Source: Photobacterium lipolyticum
GTDB lineage: Bacteria > Pseudomonadota > Gammaproteobacteria > Enterobacterales > Vibrionaceae
Assembly (NCBI RefSeq): GCF_003026475.1
Contig: NZ_PYMC01000003.1
Coordinates: forward strand, 248,001 to 312,000
Length of the DNA: 64,000 nt
Reading direction: 5' to 3'
Position numbers and translations under genes: made by a program. The notes under the pieces are model-generated. The model saw nothing but the letters and a program-made list of their open reading frames with translations, was not told the origin of the DNA and did not search any database. Shown piece after piece: positions 44,588 through 53,421 of the stretch; position 1 is the first letter of the stretch; each line of letters starts with the position of its first letter.

Positions 44588-47380
44588 TTATTTTGATTCA
44601 CTCCAATATTCAGATATTTCTGTTTCTAATTGTGTTTTTTGTTTGTAAATGGAAAACATAAAAAACTCATTTCTTGATTTCGTGTTAATAATATTCAAGC
44701 CTTGATGCGGTATATTTTTTCTCGATTCTATGTTCGTTATTACGATCCAATTTTCATCCATTTCGTATATATGATAGGTTTCATTGGAAATTGTTGTTTT
44801 GTAATGATCTGATAGTTTATTAAAATCATATTTCTTTATGAAAACCCAGCTTTCCAATTCAATATTTAGGTTTTCTTTATTATCTTCGTCTGTACCTCTG
44901 GATCTTTGTTTGCGCTTGTTGAATATATAATAAGCAATGGCTTTTTCTACCGTGTCTTGATATTTATCACATTCAATCAAGCAAGAATATGGCATCCCAT
45001 CTAAAGTGGAAAATACATCATTATCATATATTATTCCTCTTTTTTGAGAATGCATAACAAAATCTACAAAAATCAACACTGAATTGTTGAATAATGATTT
45101 ACATGAAAATGGTTTAACACCATCCTTACAAAATACTAGGGGGATGTGTTTATTGCTATTATATCTTGAGTAACTATATGTATTTATAAACTTGGATAGT
45201 TCTTCTCTGTCATATTTAACTTTTTCACTTATTGATATGAGTTCCTTCACAAAATGTTTTTTAAACGAATTTTGAAGTTTATCATGTTCAAAGTATTTAC
45301 TTGTGGCTAGCTTATCTCTCGTTAAAGCCAAAGGGAATATCCCGTGATTATCAAATACACATATATCGATATTATGAATTTCAATATCATCAAGGCCTCC
45401 TAGTGATAATGTAACTATAGGACTTTTTTGTTCATGGATGTATATTCCATTGCAATAGGTTTCACCACTCTGATATCTATTTCCAAAACTCCATAAGAAG
45501 AGTTCTAGCTCTGTATCTTCTACTTTATTCCAAGATTCATTTAAAGAGCTCTTATTTATTGTTTTATGTCTTTGTATATCATCGGATTTACCGTCATTAA
45601 TATATTTAGTAGCTATTTCAGGTGTGTCCATATAATACCACCAAGAGCTAATGGCTTCATCATCACTATAATACCTTTTTCTTTTTGGTTCTTTTATGAA
45701 TGAATCTTTTATTATCTCAAGAGTTTTTTTGTCACTATGTATTGTTATTTCCGTGCCTATTTTATCCTTCGTTGAATATGATAGCTCAATTTCATCTGAA
45801 TCTATTGAATAGTTGAATTTCACTGCCTTTGATTTTTCATCAACATGTTTTGTCAATACATCTATTTTATTTCCGATGAGAAATCCTGCTAGCATTCCTA
45901 TACCAAACTTACCTGTTCTTGGAATGTGTGAATTATTGTCATTATCTGTATAAACGGATTTCCAAAACTCAGAGGTTCGATAGGAAGAGCCTATTTTTAA
46001 AAAATAGTTTTTAATGATTTCAATGCTCATCCCTACACCAGAGTCTTCGATAGTAAGAGTTGAGTTATCAACGTTAATAGTAACTGAAATTGGATAAGGT
46101 ATGTCATGGTCGATGACATTCATGCCTGATTCTAGACAAAATCTTTCATTGCAAGCATCTATAGCGTTTTGTAGTAATTCTCGAATGCCGATTTGTGGAT
46201 GGTTACCGTAAAGTGGCTTAATAAGTAAAGGAAATAATTTTTGGTTGTCGGATTTAATTGATAATAATTCAGGGTGATAGGTTTTATGGTTTTCTAGAAC
46301 ATATTTTTTTGGGTTGTCTATGTTGGATTTAACTCTTCGATATATTATAGACAGGTTTCTTATTTTTGGGTAGCGACTATAAACCTCTCCAGTTGTTGCC
46401 CAAAACTCGTCTAATTCCTTTTGTAATCCTTCCAATAGATTTTTTATTGAAATTAGTGTGCTTGCATCTTCTGGAAAGGCTTCAACAAAAATTAGCTCTT
46501 CATCTGGGTGGGAGTCATTTGTTGATATTATGGAAAGGTGTTTTTTCCACTCCTTAATGGATATTGGACTACAAAATCCTTTCGTTTTGAAAAGAAACTT
46601 TGGTGTTCTATCTTCTTTAAATTGTAGATAGTCAGCAAGTCTGATTAACCCCATAATATAAGTGGGATGGGTTTTCCTGTATTCCCGCTTTTTTTCTTCT
46701 CCGAGGAGATCAACAATATATCTTAATCGATGGTTATGACTTCTGGCTACAACACCTGATAATTGATTTAAATAACTTAACTCATTATTGAAAATATCGA
46801 TTGGACCATTAACTGATGGAAAACCATAAGTTGCAATAACTTGTGCAATACAGGCATGATATTTTCTTATAAAATCACCAATTATTATTCTTTGATCGTC
46901 ATTAAGTGATTTGCATCCTATTTCGGGTAGTTCTACGATTCGATTTTCATTAAAAAACTTATGCCAATCTTGCTCATCAAATTTTTTCACGTCAGAGTTG
47001 AATTTATTCCATCTTGATATCCATTCATCTTCATTGTCAAAGAGGAATAAGACTCCATTGTAAGTATCATTTGACAATAAATTCCATAGGGCATCTTTTG
47101 ATAAGTGCATTGCACAATCATGAAGTAAAATTGACGTTGTTAATACATATACATCTTCAGGAGTAATTAATTCCAAAGCTTGATCAGTTATTAAACTTTC
47201 AGCAGTATTAATAACACTCTGCACATGAGATATACCATGGTCTGTATATTCAGGGAAGAACTCCATATTATTAGCACTTAGCCATTCAGAAAAGCAGTTC
47301 ATCAAGATTAAGAGCTTTCCATTAATATCGTTGTTTTTTTGTACTATTGTTAATAGCTTTGATGGTAAGGTTATATTCAT
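44588..47380 (-). CDS. HD-domain plus HSP90-type (GHKL) ATPase protein, candidate defence gene
   Basis: 930 residues. N-terminal HD phosphohydrolase-like domain with His/Asp ligands in DHGISH (about 47-52), LLHDCAMH (about 84-91), SHNHR and RLADYLQF (about 247-254). A GHKL/HSP90-type ATPase follows: N-box ELLQNAIDACNER (about 397-409), G1 box EDSGVGM (about 443-449) and glycine-rich lid GKFGIGMLAGF (about 488-498). The last 350 residues are unassigned. HD domains often hydrolyse nucleotides or second messengers; HSP90-type ATPases clamp or sense. It is AT-rich unlike the flanking phage genes and lies 39 bp after the membrane-protein gene, probably one operon. Function unknown; anti-phage role inferred from position. 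Confidence 0.75.
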   Translation of the reverse strand: MNITLPSKLLTIVQKNNDINGKLLILMNCFSEWLSANNMEFFPEYTDHGISHVQSVINTAESLITDQALELITPEDVYVLTTSILLHDCAMHLSKDALWNLLSNDTYNGVLFLFDNEDEWISRWNKFNSDVKKFDEQDWHKFFNENRIVELPEIGCKSLNDDQRIIIGDFIRKYHACIAQVIATYGFPSVNGPIDIFNNELSYLNQLSGVVARSHNHRLRYIVDLLGEEKKREYRKTHPTYIMGLIRLADYLQFKEDRTPKFLFKTKGFCSPISIKEWKKHLSIISTNDSHPDEELIFVEAFPEDASTLISIKNLLEGLQKELDEFWATTGEVYSRYPKIRNLSIIYRRVKSNIDNPKKYVLENHKTYHPELLSIKSDNQKLFPLLIKPLYGNHPQIGIRELLQNAIDACNERFCLESGMNVIDHDIPYPISVTINVDNSTLTIEDSGVGMSIEIIKNYFLKIGSSYRTSEFWKSVYTDNDNNSHIPRTGKFGIGMLAGFLIGNKIDVLTKHVDEKSKAVKFNYSIDSDEIELSYSTKDKIGTEITIHSDKKTLEIIKDSFIKEPKRKRYYSDDEAISSWWYYMDTPEIATKYINDGKSDDIQRHKTINKSSLNESWNKVEDTELELFLWSFGNRYQSGETYCNGIYIHEQKSPIVTLSLGGLDDIEIHNIDICVFDNHGIFPLALTRDKLATSKYFEHDKLQNSFKKHFVKELISISEKVKYDREELSKFINTYSYSRYNSNKHIPLVFCKDGVKPFSCKSLFNNSVLIFVDFVMHSQKRGIIYDNDVFSTLDGMPYSCLIECDKYQDTVEKAIAYYIFNKRKQRSRGTDEDNKENLNIELESWVFIKKYDFNKLSDHYKTTISNETYHIYEMDENWIVITNIESRKNIPHQGLNIINTKSRNEFFMFSIYKQKTQLETEISEYWSESK

Positions 47381-47419
47381 AAGATTATCGTTTCGAATTT
47401 TACATGTGTTGAGATGGAT

Positions 47420-47920
47420 TTAATTGTTTAGCTTAAGAATTGTGAGAATCCAATCTGATGATAAATAAGTAAGAATGAAAGAAACAACAGTTGCCCATAG
47501 TAATGTTATAAAAGCTGCTTCATTCCAATGATTTTCTTTTTGATCTGATGGAGGTTTTCTGTCAATATCAATTTCAAATTTACTTAAGAGAAGAACTTCA
47601 TCATTCCGATAATCTTTCCATGAATGTATGGTTATAGTAGTAAGCCTTATTAAAATAAGAGAAATGATTATTATAAGAGCAGAGCTCGCTTCAATTATAT
47701 ACCTTACCCAACTTGCGTCAATTTCTCCTTTCTTAGAAATTAAAATTGATGAAATGATAATTCCTAGTATGGCAGTAAGTAATTTGATGAATAGATTTAA
47801 ATAATTATTGTATTGATTGTCTAGAAACTTAATTTTGTCTAAGATGAATTTATACCGTTCAATTGCAAACTGGTTAGTAAGTTCTATTTTCTTTTCTGCT
47901 AAAGTATCTAATTGGGACAT
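47420..47920 (-). CDS. Three-TM membrane protein paired with the HD/ATPase gene
   Basis: 166 residues. An N-terminal amphipathic helix (about 1-40), TM1 about 43-62 (LLTAILGIIISSILI), TM2 about 73-93 (SSALIIIISLILIRL), a polar stretch with KPPSDQKENHW and TM3 about 137-158. It resembles small SLATT-like membrane effectors in layout, but I cannot confirm membership. AGGA ribosome site upstream. First gene of the two-gene AT-rich cargo inside the prophage remnant; likely the membrane-damaging or anchoring partner of the downstream protein. Confidence 0.65.
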   Translation of the reverse strand: MSQLDTLAEKKIELTNQFAIERYKFILDKIKFLDNQYNNYLNLFIKLLTAILGIIISSILISKKGEIDASWVRYIIEASSALIIIISLILIRLTTITIHSWKDYRNDEVLLLSKFEIDIDRKPPSDQKENHWNEAAFITLLWATVVSFILTYLSSDWILTILKLNN

Positions 47921-48352
47921 GTACGAAAAATCCTGATGCTGAGTAATTTGGTTATAACATCTAATTGTTACTAATGGGGTGCTGAAAATTTGGCACGCTA
48001 CCGCCCTTGAGTCATAGCCTCACAACCAAAATGGCAAGAAATTTTGCGGGACATTATGCCTTATAATCCGTCATTAAGTGTATGTTGCATATCAATGTTT
48101 TTAATCTGTTTGATAGAAAAGATACTTAAAATTAATGCACTATCAGTTGTGGTTGATTTCGACGTAAGAGCATGCCGCCTAGATATCCGTACAAATTTCA
48201 ACCTGATTGTTGACACTCACCCTTAAATGGCGCAAGATTACCACGTTGAGAAACCTCGCCTGATTGGCGGGGTTTTTTCGTTTTAGCACTATCAACTAGA
48301 ATCGGCGCCTTTGGTCTTTAGATCAGCGGCGCTTTTTTTATGGGTGAAAAGC
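47921..48352. other. Junction region before the lysis genes
   Basis: 432 bp. The cargo promoter should lie near 47930-48000. A strong terminator (48251-48279) sits before the holin gene. A short Lys/Arg-free frame at 48044 has no ribosome site. Nothing else supported. Confidence 0.4.
48251..48279 (+). terminator. Rho-independent terminator upstream of lysis genes
   Basis: AACCTCGCC-TGATT-GGCGGGGTTTTTT. In Q-controlled phages a terminator ahead of the late genes is the site read through by the antiterminator. Confidence 0.75.
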
Positions 48353-48565
48353 ATGCAAGAAAAACTCAATTCAGCTCTGGCGTATTTCTTCGCCTGGCTG
48401 TTGGCTTTCTTCGGGGCGCTGTCACTGCAAGATTGGGCCACCATCATTGGCGTGGGGTTGGCGATTGGTACGTTCTGTATCAATCGCCACTACCGAAAGA
48501 AAAGCTTCAAGTTGTTGCAGCAGCATCCCCAGTTGAGGGAGCTGTATGAAGATATCAACGGCTAA
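48353..48565 (+). CDS. Phage holin (HP1-type class II)
   Basis: 70-residue membrane protein with two TM segments (LAYFFAWLLAFFGALSLQDW, then IGVGLAIGTFCINRHYRKK) and a charged tail. QDWATIIGVGLAIGTFCINR is typical of HP1-type holins, which permeabilise the inner membrane. GGTGA site before the ATG. It overlaps the endolysin start by 20 bp. Confidence 0.75.
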   Translation: MQEKLNSALAYFFAWLLAFFGALSLQDWATIIGVGLAIGTFCINRHYRKKSFKLLQQHPQLRELYEDING

Positions 48566-49052
48566 ACGCTGTATCGCTGTTGTTATCGTTAGTCTGTTAT
48601 CTGCTTTGCCAGTTGGCACATTAAAAACCAGTGAAGTTGGGTTGAAGTTGATAACGGATTACGAAGGGTGTCAGCTTAATACTTATCAATGTTCTGCTAA
48701 TGTCTGGACCAATGGCTTCGGCCATACTGTCGGTGTCAGCCCTGATTCAGTGGTTACACATGAAGAGGTGGTCGATAACCTGGTGAAAGATGTGCAATCG
48801 GCTGAGGCCGTAATTGATAAGCAAGTAACGGTACCACTCGAACAATTCCAGTTTGATGCGTTCGTCAGCTTTGTTTTTAACGTCGGGGCAGGGAACTTCA
48901 AACAATCGACGTTGCTTAAAAAGCTAAACACCAAAGACTATACCGGAGCGTGTAATGAACTTACTCGCTGGGTATATGCCGATGGCAAACGCTTGAAGGG
49001 CTTAGTTCGTCGAAGAAATGCCGAGAAGGAGGTGTGCTTGAATGCTCTCTAA
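48546..49052 (+). CDS. Phage endolysin (GH24 lysozyme, SAR type)
   Basis: 168-residue muramidase that cuts peptidoglycan. The catalytic triad pattern is E-8-C-5-T: YEGCQLNTYQC then SANVWTNGFGHT, the R21-like variant with Cys at the Asp position. The N-terminal segment RCIAVVIVSLLSALPVG is weakly hydrophobic and Gly/Ala/Ser-rich, as in signal-anchor-release endolysins. Overlaps the holin upstream and Rz downstream. Confidence 0.88.
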   Translation: MKISTAKRCIAVVIVSLLSALPVGTLKTSEVGLKLITDYEGCQLNTYQCSANVWTNGFGHTVGVSPDSVVTHEEVVDNLVKDVQSAEAVIDKQVTVPLEQFQFDAFVSFVFNVGAGNFKQSTLLKKLNTKDYTGACNELTRWVYADGKRLKGLVRRRNAEKEVCLNAL

Positions 49053-49401
49053 TATCAAAGCGTACTTCGGCTTTGGTGTTGGGCTTTCTCTTGTTGTCAG
49101 CCTCTTATTCAATTATTCCCAATCTCAAGTAAACGAAAACCTAAGCACACAGCTTATAACTTCCAACCTTTCTGTTAAGTCTCTTACTGCCAAGAACCAA
49201 GCGCTTGATAACCAAATGCAGGCGTTGTTGTTGGATCGTGATGTGGCGCAACAGGCTGCTGATGAAAATCAGCGTGAGGTATTGAAGTTAAGGCGCGATG
49301 CTCTGGTTAAAGTGAAAGAGGTTCGGACGGTGATACAACATGAAGATTGTTATTCTCGGCCTTTGCCTGACAACGTTATTAAGCGGATGCACTACAACTG
49401 A
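49042..49401 (+). CDS. Inner-membrane spanin (Rz-like)
   Basis: 119 residues with one N-terminal TM helix (FGVGLSLVVSLLFNY) and a long coiled-coil periplasmic part (SLTAKNQALDNQMQALLLDR ... EVLKLRRDALVKVKEVRTVI). It overlaps the endolysin by 11 bp and contains the nested Rz1 start. Together with Rz1 it fuses inner and outer membranes at lysis. Confidence 0.82.
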   Translation: MLSNIKAYFGFGVGLSLVVSLLFNYSQSQVNENLSTQLITSNLSVKSLTAKNQALDNQMQALLLDRDVAQQAADENQREVLKLRRDALVKVKEVRTVIQHEDCYSRPLPDNVIKRMHYN

Positions 49402-49615
49402 AATTGTCACTGAATATCGGGAGGTGGTTGTTAAGCCTCCCGCTTCAGACCTTACCTTATGCTTACAACCTTCTGATTTGCCTCCCGCCACGTATGGCGA
49501 GGCGGTTGAACGTGATCCTTTATGGTTCGCTTCCTGGAAGGAGTGCGCCAACAAAATTCAACGTTTGAGAACCTTCTACGGCTTCTCGAACGTTAACCCG
49601 AATACGGGCGAATAA
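49340..49615 (+). CDS. Outer-membrane spanin lipoprotein (Rz1-like)
   Basis: 91-residue lipoprotein nested out of frame in the end of Rz. Signal MKIVILGLCLTTLLSGC ends at the lipobox LLSGC (Cys 17). Proline-containing mature part with KPPASDL and a YREVVVKPP stretch typical of Rz1. A 76-bp piece of this gene is duplicated at 53897-53972. Confidence 0.8.
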   Translation: MKIVILGLCLTTLLSGCTTTEIVTEYREVVVKPPASDLTLCLQPSDLPPATYGEAVERDPLWFASWKECANKIQRLRTFYGFSNVNPNTGE

Positions 49616-49873
49616 GTCATTACCTATTGGGTGGTCGTCCACCGTTAAAACCTAGTCGCTCGTTCCTCATTAGCTTTGTTTAGTTTTATCTTCCTGCGTC
49701 AGTACCTCGCCGTCTTTGTTGTTAGCCACGACGGAGCTCCTTACTCCTGAGCGCAATATAAGAATCAAAAAGGTATTAGCCCGCGTATCCCGCGACATTA
49801 AGGCCAACGTCAGGCCGAGGCGAACAATGGCGTGACACCCGGAGAGACGGGATTACTTTTATCGAGGGTGGTT

Positions 49874-50134
49874 ATGAATAATGAAAAACGGCTCTGGAAT
49901 ACCAGTGAATTAGAGCAGTTTGGTTCTCACCGCTCGACTGTTCGAAAACGTCTTAAGGCAGCAGGCATCGAGCCCGTTGCACACAAGGGCAATACACCGC
50001 TTTACGATGTTTGCCAAGTTGCGCCTTATCTGTGTAAAGCGCCGGTGAAAGAAACCGATGCGCGCACATTGTTGTTTTTTGTTATGCGATTTTCCATGCT
50101 GTCGCATATTAAATCTACTATCCTTCATTGTTAA
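49874..50134 (+). pseudogene. Truncated phage terminase small subunit (Nu1/DUF1441-like)
   Basis: The first 60 residues (KRLWNTSELEQFGSHRSTVR then KRLKAAGIEPVAHKGNTPLY) are a winged-helix DNA-binding domain as in terminase small subunits. After about 50060 the frame becomes unrelated (FVMRFSML...), so the gene is cut at the right end of the prophage remnant. GAGGG site before the ATG. The 250 bp before it (49616-49873) hold only a short remnant frame ending at 49830. Confidence 0.6.
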
Positions 50135-50295
50135 TGAAGGTGAGAGGTTTTACACCGCCTTTTTCCGCTCAGATATTTAGGCAGTTAGCATAAACCAACT
50201 AATGTTTATCGTTTTCTGTCTAGTATCTAATTCCAGCTGAAAATAGGCAGAATTCTGTTTAATAGCATTGTTAGGACAGAGGAAAGGAAAAGAGC

Positions 50296-50826
50296 ATGAA
50301 ACAGATATTCGTAAGGTTAGTCGTACTTGTATTTGCATCGTTGTTGATGACCACTGCGGCTTCTGCTCAACAATCGGCCGAAGATGAGCTCCTGAATAAT
50401 TGGCTTGGTAACTGGAAGTCAACCGTTGTATTCAAGCAATCAGAATGGTTTCCTGAAGGAAAGACTTGGGTGGAATCAAATGATATCCAGTGGAACCTTG
50501 ACGGTCACTTGCAGCAGATAGTGACTCTTAGCGATGAAGAAAAACATCTTACAATTCAACGCTACAACAAGAGAATCAAGAGGTATGAGAGGTGGGTTAT
50601 TCATGCTTCTGGCGATTCAAGCTACTGGATAGGAACTTGGGATGAAAAATCAACGAGCATGAATTGGGAGTACATGGATTTCGGCACCGGCTTTACAGGA
50701 ACGATGGTGGAGTCTTCCGCCGGCGAAGGCAAATCGCAAACGACGTTAATCATGAAAGATAAGTACGGAAACGTGCTCCTGGATGGCCGGATTGAACGTG
50801 TACGAACAGAGCAGCAGAAAAACTAA
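50296..50826 (+). CDS. Cassette-encoded exported protein (DUF1579-like beta-barrel)
   Basis: 176 residues with a signal peptide cleaved after ASA (MKQIFVRLVVLVFASLLMTT then AASAQQ). The mature part has the pattern ELLNNWLGNWKSTVVFKQSE ... YWIGTWDEKSTSMNWEYMDF seen in small lipocalin-like/DUF1579 domains. GGAAAGG ribosome site. The gene is closed by a canonical attC 2 bp after the stop, so it is an integron cassette. A degraded copy of its first 41 codons lies at 61311-61434. Confidence 0.65.
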   Translation: MKQIFVRLVVLVFASLLMTTAASAQQSAEDELLNNWLGNWKSTVVFKQSEWFPEGKTWVESNDIQWNLDGHLQQIVTLSDEEKHLTIQRYNKRIKRYERWVIHASGDSSYWIGTWDEKSTSMNWEYMDFGTGFTGTMVESSAGEGKSQTTLIMKDKYGNVLLDGRIERVRTEQQKN

Positions 50827-50827
50827 T

Positions 50828-50906
50828 GCCTAACAAAAGCATAATCGGCGGCAACAAGCATACGTTCCTCACTATGCTTCGCCGCCGGTTATGTTGGACG
50901 TTAAAC
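50828..50906. other. Canonical attC site (59-base element)
   Basis: Starts with GCCTAAC (RYYYAAC) and ends with GTTAAAC (GTTRRRY). Inner arms CGGCGGC and GCCGCCG pair. Length 79 bp. This is a different subtype from the VCR-like sites at 41-43 kb. Confidence 0.9.
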
Positions 50907-50960
50907 GGCATTCAACAACTGAATCATCCAGCCTGCCAATGTCCCCATTCCTTGATGGAT

Positions 50961-51056
50961 CAGAAAAATAGGTTCTTCTGAGAGCCCTGTATTGCCTCAT
51001 GAGGCTCACTCGCACGAAATAGAAATTTTTCGGAGCTCTAAGGCGCCACCAGAGGC
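50961..51056. repeat. Dispersed ~100-bp repeat, copy 1
   Basis: From CAGAAAAATAGGTTCTTCTG through GAGAGCCCTG to CTAAGGCGCC it matches 54546-54643 with substitutions and small gaps. Function unknown. Confidence 0.7.
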
Positions 51057-51181
51057 TGATATAAGAAGTAGCCTGGCATCATTTAGACTATGCGCGTTAT
51101 GCGCGTTATGCGTAACGTAATGATGATTTGTCATGCCTATGGAGAGTTGCTAAGCAGCTCACGGCTTCAGTGGCCCTAAAG

Positions 51182-51535
51182 CTATACCAAAATTGCAATT
51201 TTAGCTACGATAACTAAAATGTCATCAATAAGGCCAATCACCTTTGTCACATTTTTAGCTGTGTCTTCTATTTGATCAATGTCTTTTTCGGCCTGAACCA
51301 ACTCATCACTGATTGAACTGAGTTTTGCCGTTATTGATGCCCCTTCTAACTGCCACTCCTTCATTGCATTGACGATCAATTCATCAATTTTCTCTGCAAG
51401 AAGTTTACGTCTTTCCTCTAGGTCATCTAAACCTTCAGTTATTCCGCCAACACGCATATTAAAAATGATATCGTCGAGCTCTCTTAACATGAAATTAAGG
51501 TTATGAATGACCCGTTTATTCTCTGTTATGTCCAT
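51182..51535 (-). CDS. Coiled-coil protein with hydrophobic C-terminus
   Basis: 117 residues. Heptad-rich helices (DELVQAEKDIDQIEDTAK) and a strongly hydrophobic C-terminal end (VIGLIDDILVIVAKIAILV) that could insert in a membrane. GAGAA site upstream. It lies 36 bp after the lipoprotein gene on the same strand, so the pair is probably one operon. No family recognised. Confidence 0.6.
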   Translation of the reverse strand: MDITENKRVIHNLNFMLRELDDIIFNMRVGGITEGLDDLEERRKLLAEKIDELIVNAMKEWQLEGASITAKLSSISDELVQAEKDIDQIEDTAKNVTKVIGLIDDILVIVAKIAILV

Positions 51536-51571
51536 TTGATTCTTCTCCTAGTCGTTTGTTGATAATTAAAC

Positions 51572-52834
51572 TTAAATAAACGTGCTGGTTTTAACAGTCT
51601 CAACGGCTTCACGCATCTTCTTCGCCGCATCAGCTTTCTTGTCGGCATCAATCTTGAGCTTATCTGCTGTTTTTTCTAATTGTTCTGCTTTTGCTTTAAT
51701 TTCAGCGTTACCAGCGTCTTTATCCGATTCATTCCTAGTCCAGACCGCTTCAGCATAGGCTAAGGAGTAAGCGTGAGTTGCTTCCTTCGCTTCGTTTTCC
51801 AATGCAACAGCACGCGCTTCAATGGGAAGCAACTCTGTATCTAAAATACTTTTTTTGTTTTCTTTTTGCGCACTTTCAACAATGGACTTCAGCTGTGTCC
51901 CATAGTTCACCATAGAGATGGCATAGGCTAAAGGCTGCTCGGGGCTTTCTACAGCAACCTTCAGCTCTTTGTGTGCTAAGGGGAAAGCTAGTGCGGCGTT
52001 ACGCAACGCTTTTAGGCTTTCTATGTGGGCAAAGTAATCTCTATTTAGATCCATCCAAGACTGAATCGTTTTGCTCTGAGCATCTTTGCTTTTATTTGTG
52101 AGCAGTTGGTCTTTTAGTGATTTAATAGAATCGGAATATTCACGGTGAAACGCCTCTTCAATGATCCAAATACCTGATATCAAATGACTCGAGAATAGCT
52201 CAACTTGGGCTTGATTATCCTCGATTGCCTTGATTAGCTTCGTCTTTTGCTGATTATCTAGGTAGGCATGAAAAGCGCCCGCAGCGAAACCAGAGAGGAT
52301 AGCGGTATTTTCAGTACTTCTATCACTCGCATCTGGGTGGAATGCAACGTACGTTGAAAACGCGCTGGCGTTTAGATCTTGAGTTATCGTCTTAAACTCA
52401 GTCTCTGTCATTATTTGCTTAGTTGCTAAAGCGTGTAATAGGGTGGTGTAGCCCACCATCGTATTGTTCATTTCCCATATGCCAACTTTAAATTGCTCAT
52501 ACCTTAAGTAACTGGGTACTTTAACAAGGGTCAAATATTCTTTTCTAAGAATTTGAATCGTATGGGCATCTCTAATGGCTTTTATGTCCTTCCCATCTTC
52601 ACTCAATTGTGCGTTACGTTTATATCTGTCGATGGTTTGAGGAACCAGTACATTCATGGTTGCATCGGTATTATCTCTCAGTGCGACTGAGGAGGCCTGA
52701 AGTTGAAAAAAAGGCTTTGGGTCAATAGTTGACGCACAACCTGAAAGTGCGCCAATCATCAGTAAGAAAGCTGCGATAGTGACATACTGGAGGTGATGAC
52801 CCCAAAGCGAGGGAAGAGAGTATTTTTCCTTCAT
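51572..52834 (-). CDS. Large helical lipoprotein, unknown function
   Basis: 420 residues. Lipoprotein signal with lipobox ALSGC (Cys about 33). The rest is almost entirely helical; the last 80 residues form an Ala/Lys-rich coiled coil (EIKAKAEQLEKTADKLKIDA). AAGGA site 10 bp before the ATG. With the downstream coiled-coil/hydrophobic protein it may form an envelope complex. Not recognised. Confidence 0.6.
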   Translation of the reverse strand: MKEKYSLPSLWGHHLQYVTIAAFLLMIGALSGCASTIDPKPFFQLQASSVALRDNTDATMNVLVPQTIDRYKRNAQLSEDGKDIKAIRDAHTIQILRKEYLTLVKVPSYLRYEQFKVGIWEMNNTMVGYTTLLHALATKQIMTETEFKTITQDLNASAFSTYVAFHPDASDRSTENTAILSGFAAGAFHAYLDNQQKTKLIKAIEDNQAQVELFSSHLISGIWIIEEAFHREYSDSIKSLKDQLLTNKSKDAQSKTIQSWMDLNRDYFAHIESLKALRNAALAFPLAHKELKVAVESPEQPLAYAISMVNYGTQLKSIVESAQKENKKSILDTELLPIEARAVALENEAKEATHAYSLAYAEAVWTRNESDKDAGNAEIKAKAEQLEKTADKLKIDADKKADAAKKMREAVETVKTSTFI

Positions 52835-53421
52835 AATGGTTAAATCCTTTTTGATACTGTTGACAGTACGTATCCAATCCGATCTCCCATACGGGAGTAT
52901 TGCCTAATATTGAATATAGATGAGTACAGATAGGTTGACAGGTCAATTACTTGATCACACAGACATAGAGGGCATTATTTTTATCGGTGTGTAACAAAGA
53001 GAAGATCTATAGGTTTTGTTAGTGGCGAGATATTGCATGGATTATCAAAATCAGGTCAAATCTTAAGCCGTGGGGTTCTAACGAGTAAAGACACTATCAA
53101 GGAAGGGGTAGAAGTAAGCTGAAGCTGCCAAGTCAGCGTGCATCACTACTCGTGTGGTTTTTGGTGCGCATATGAACCGAATAAATTTAGCTCATATTAT
53201 GGGGGCAAAAAAAGAGTTGTTTAACAGGACTGGCATATTTAACAGACGCTAATTAATACATACATTATTCAGTCAGAAAAATACACTTGGAACAGCACTG
53301 TTGCTTTTCTGGCCTGTAATAATCTAAATATGATGTTATTTAGCTTCTTTTTCGTTGTGAGAGCTAGGGGGTATCCTTCTTGGATCAAAATGACGTGGAA
53401 TCTTTGGTTTTCTAGAACGAA
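52835..53421. other. Intergenic, no gene seen
   Basis: About 590 bp upstream of the lipoprotein gene. A CATACGGGAG/CTCCCATACG-type short palindrome at 52889-52906 is visible; otherwise no frame, hairpin terminator or repeat that I can support. Confidence 0.35.
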
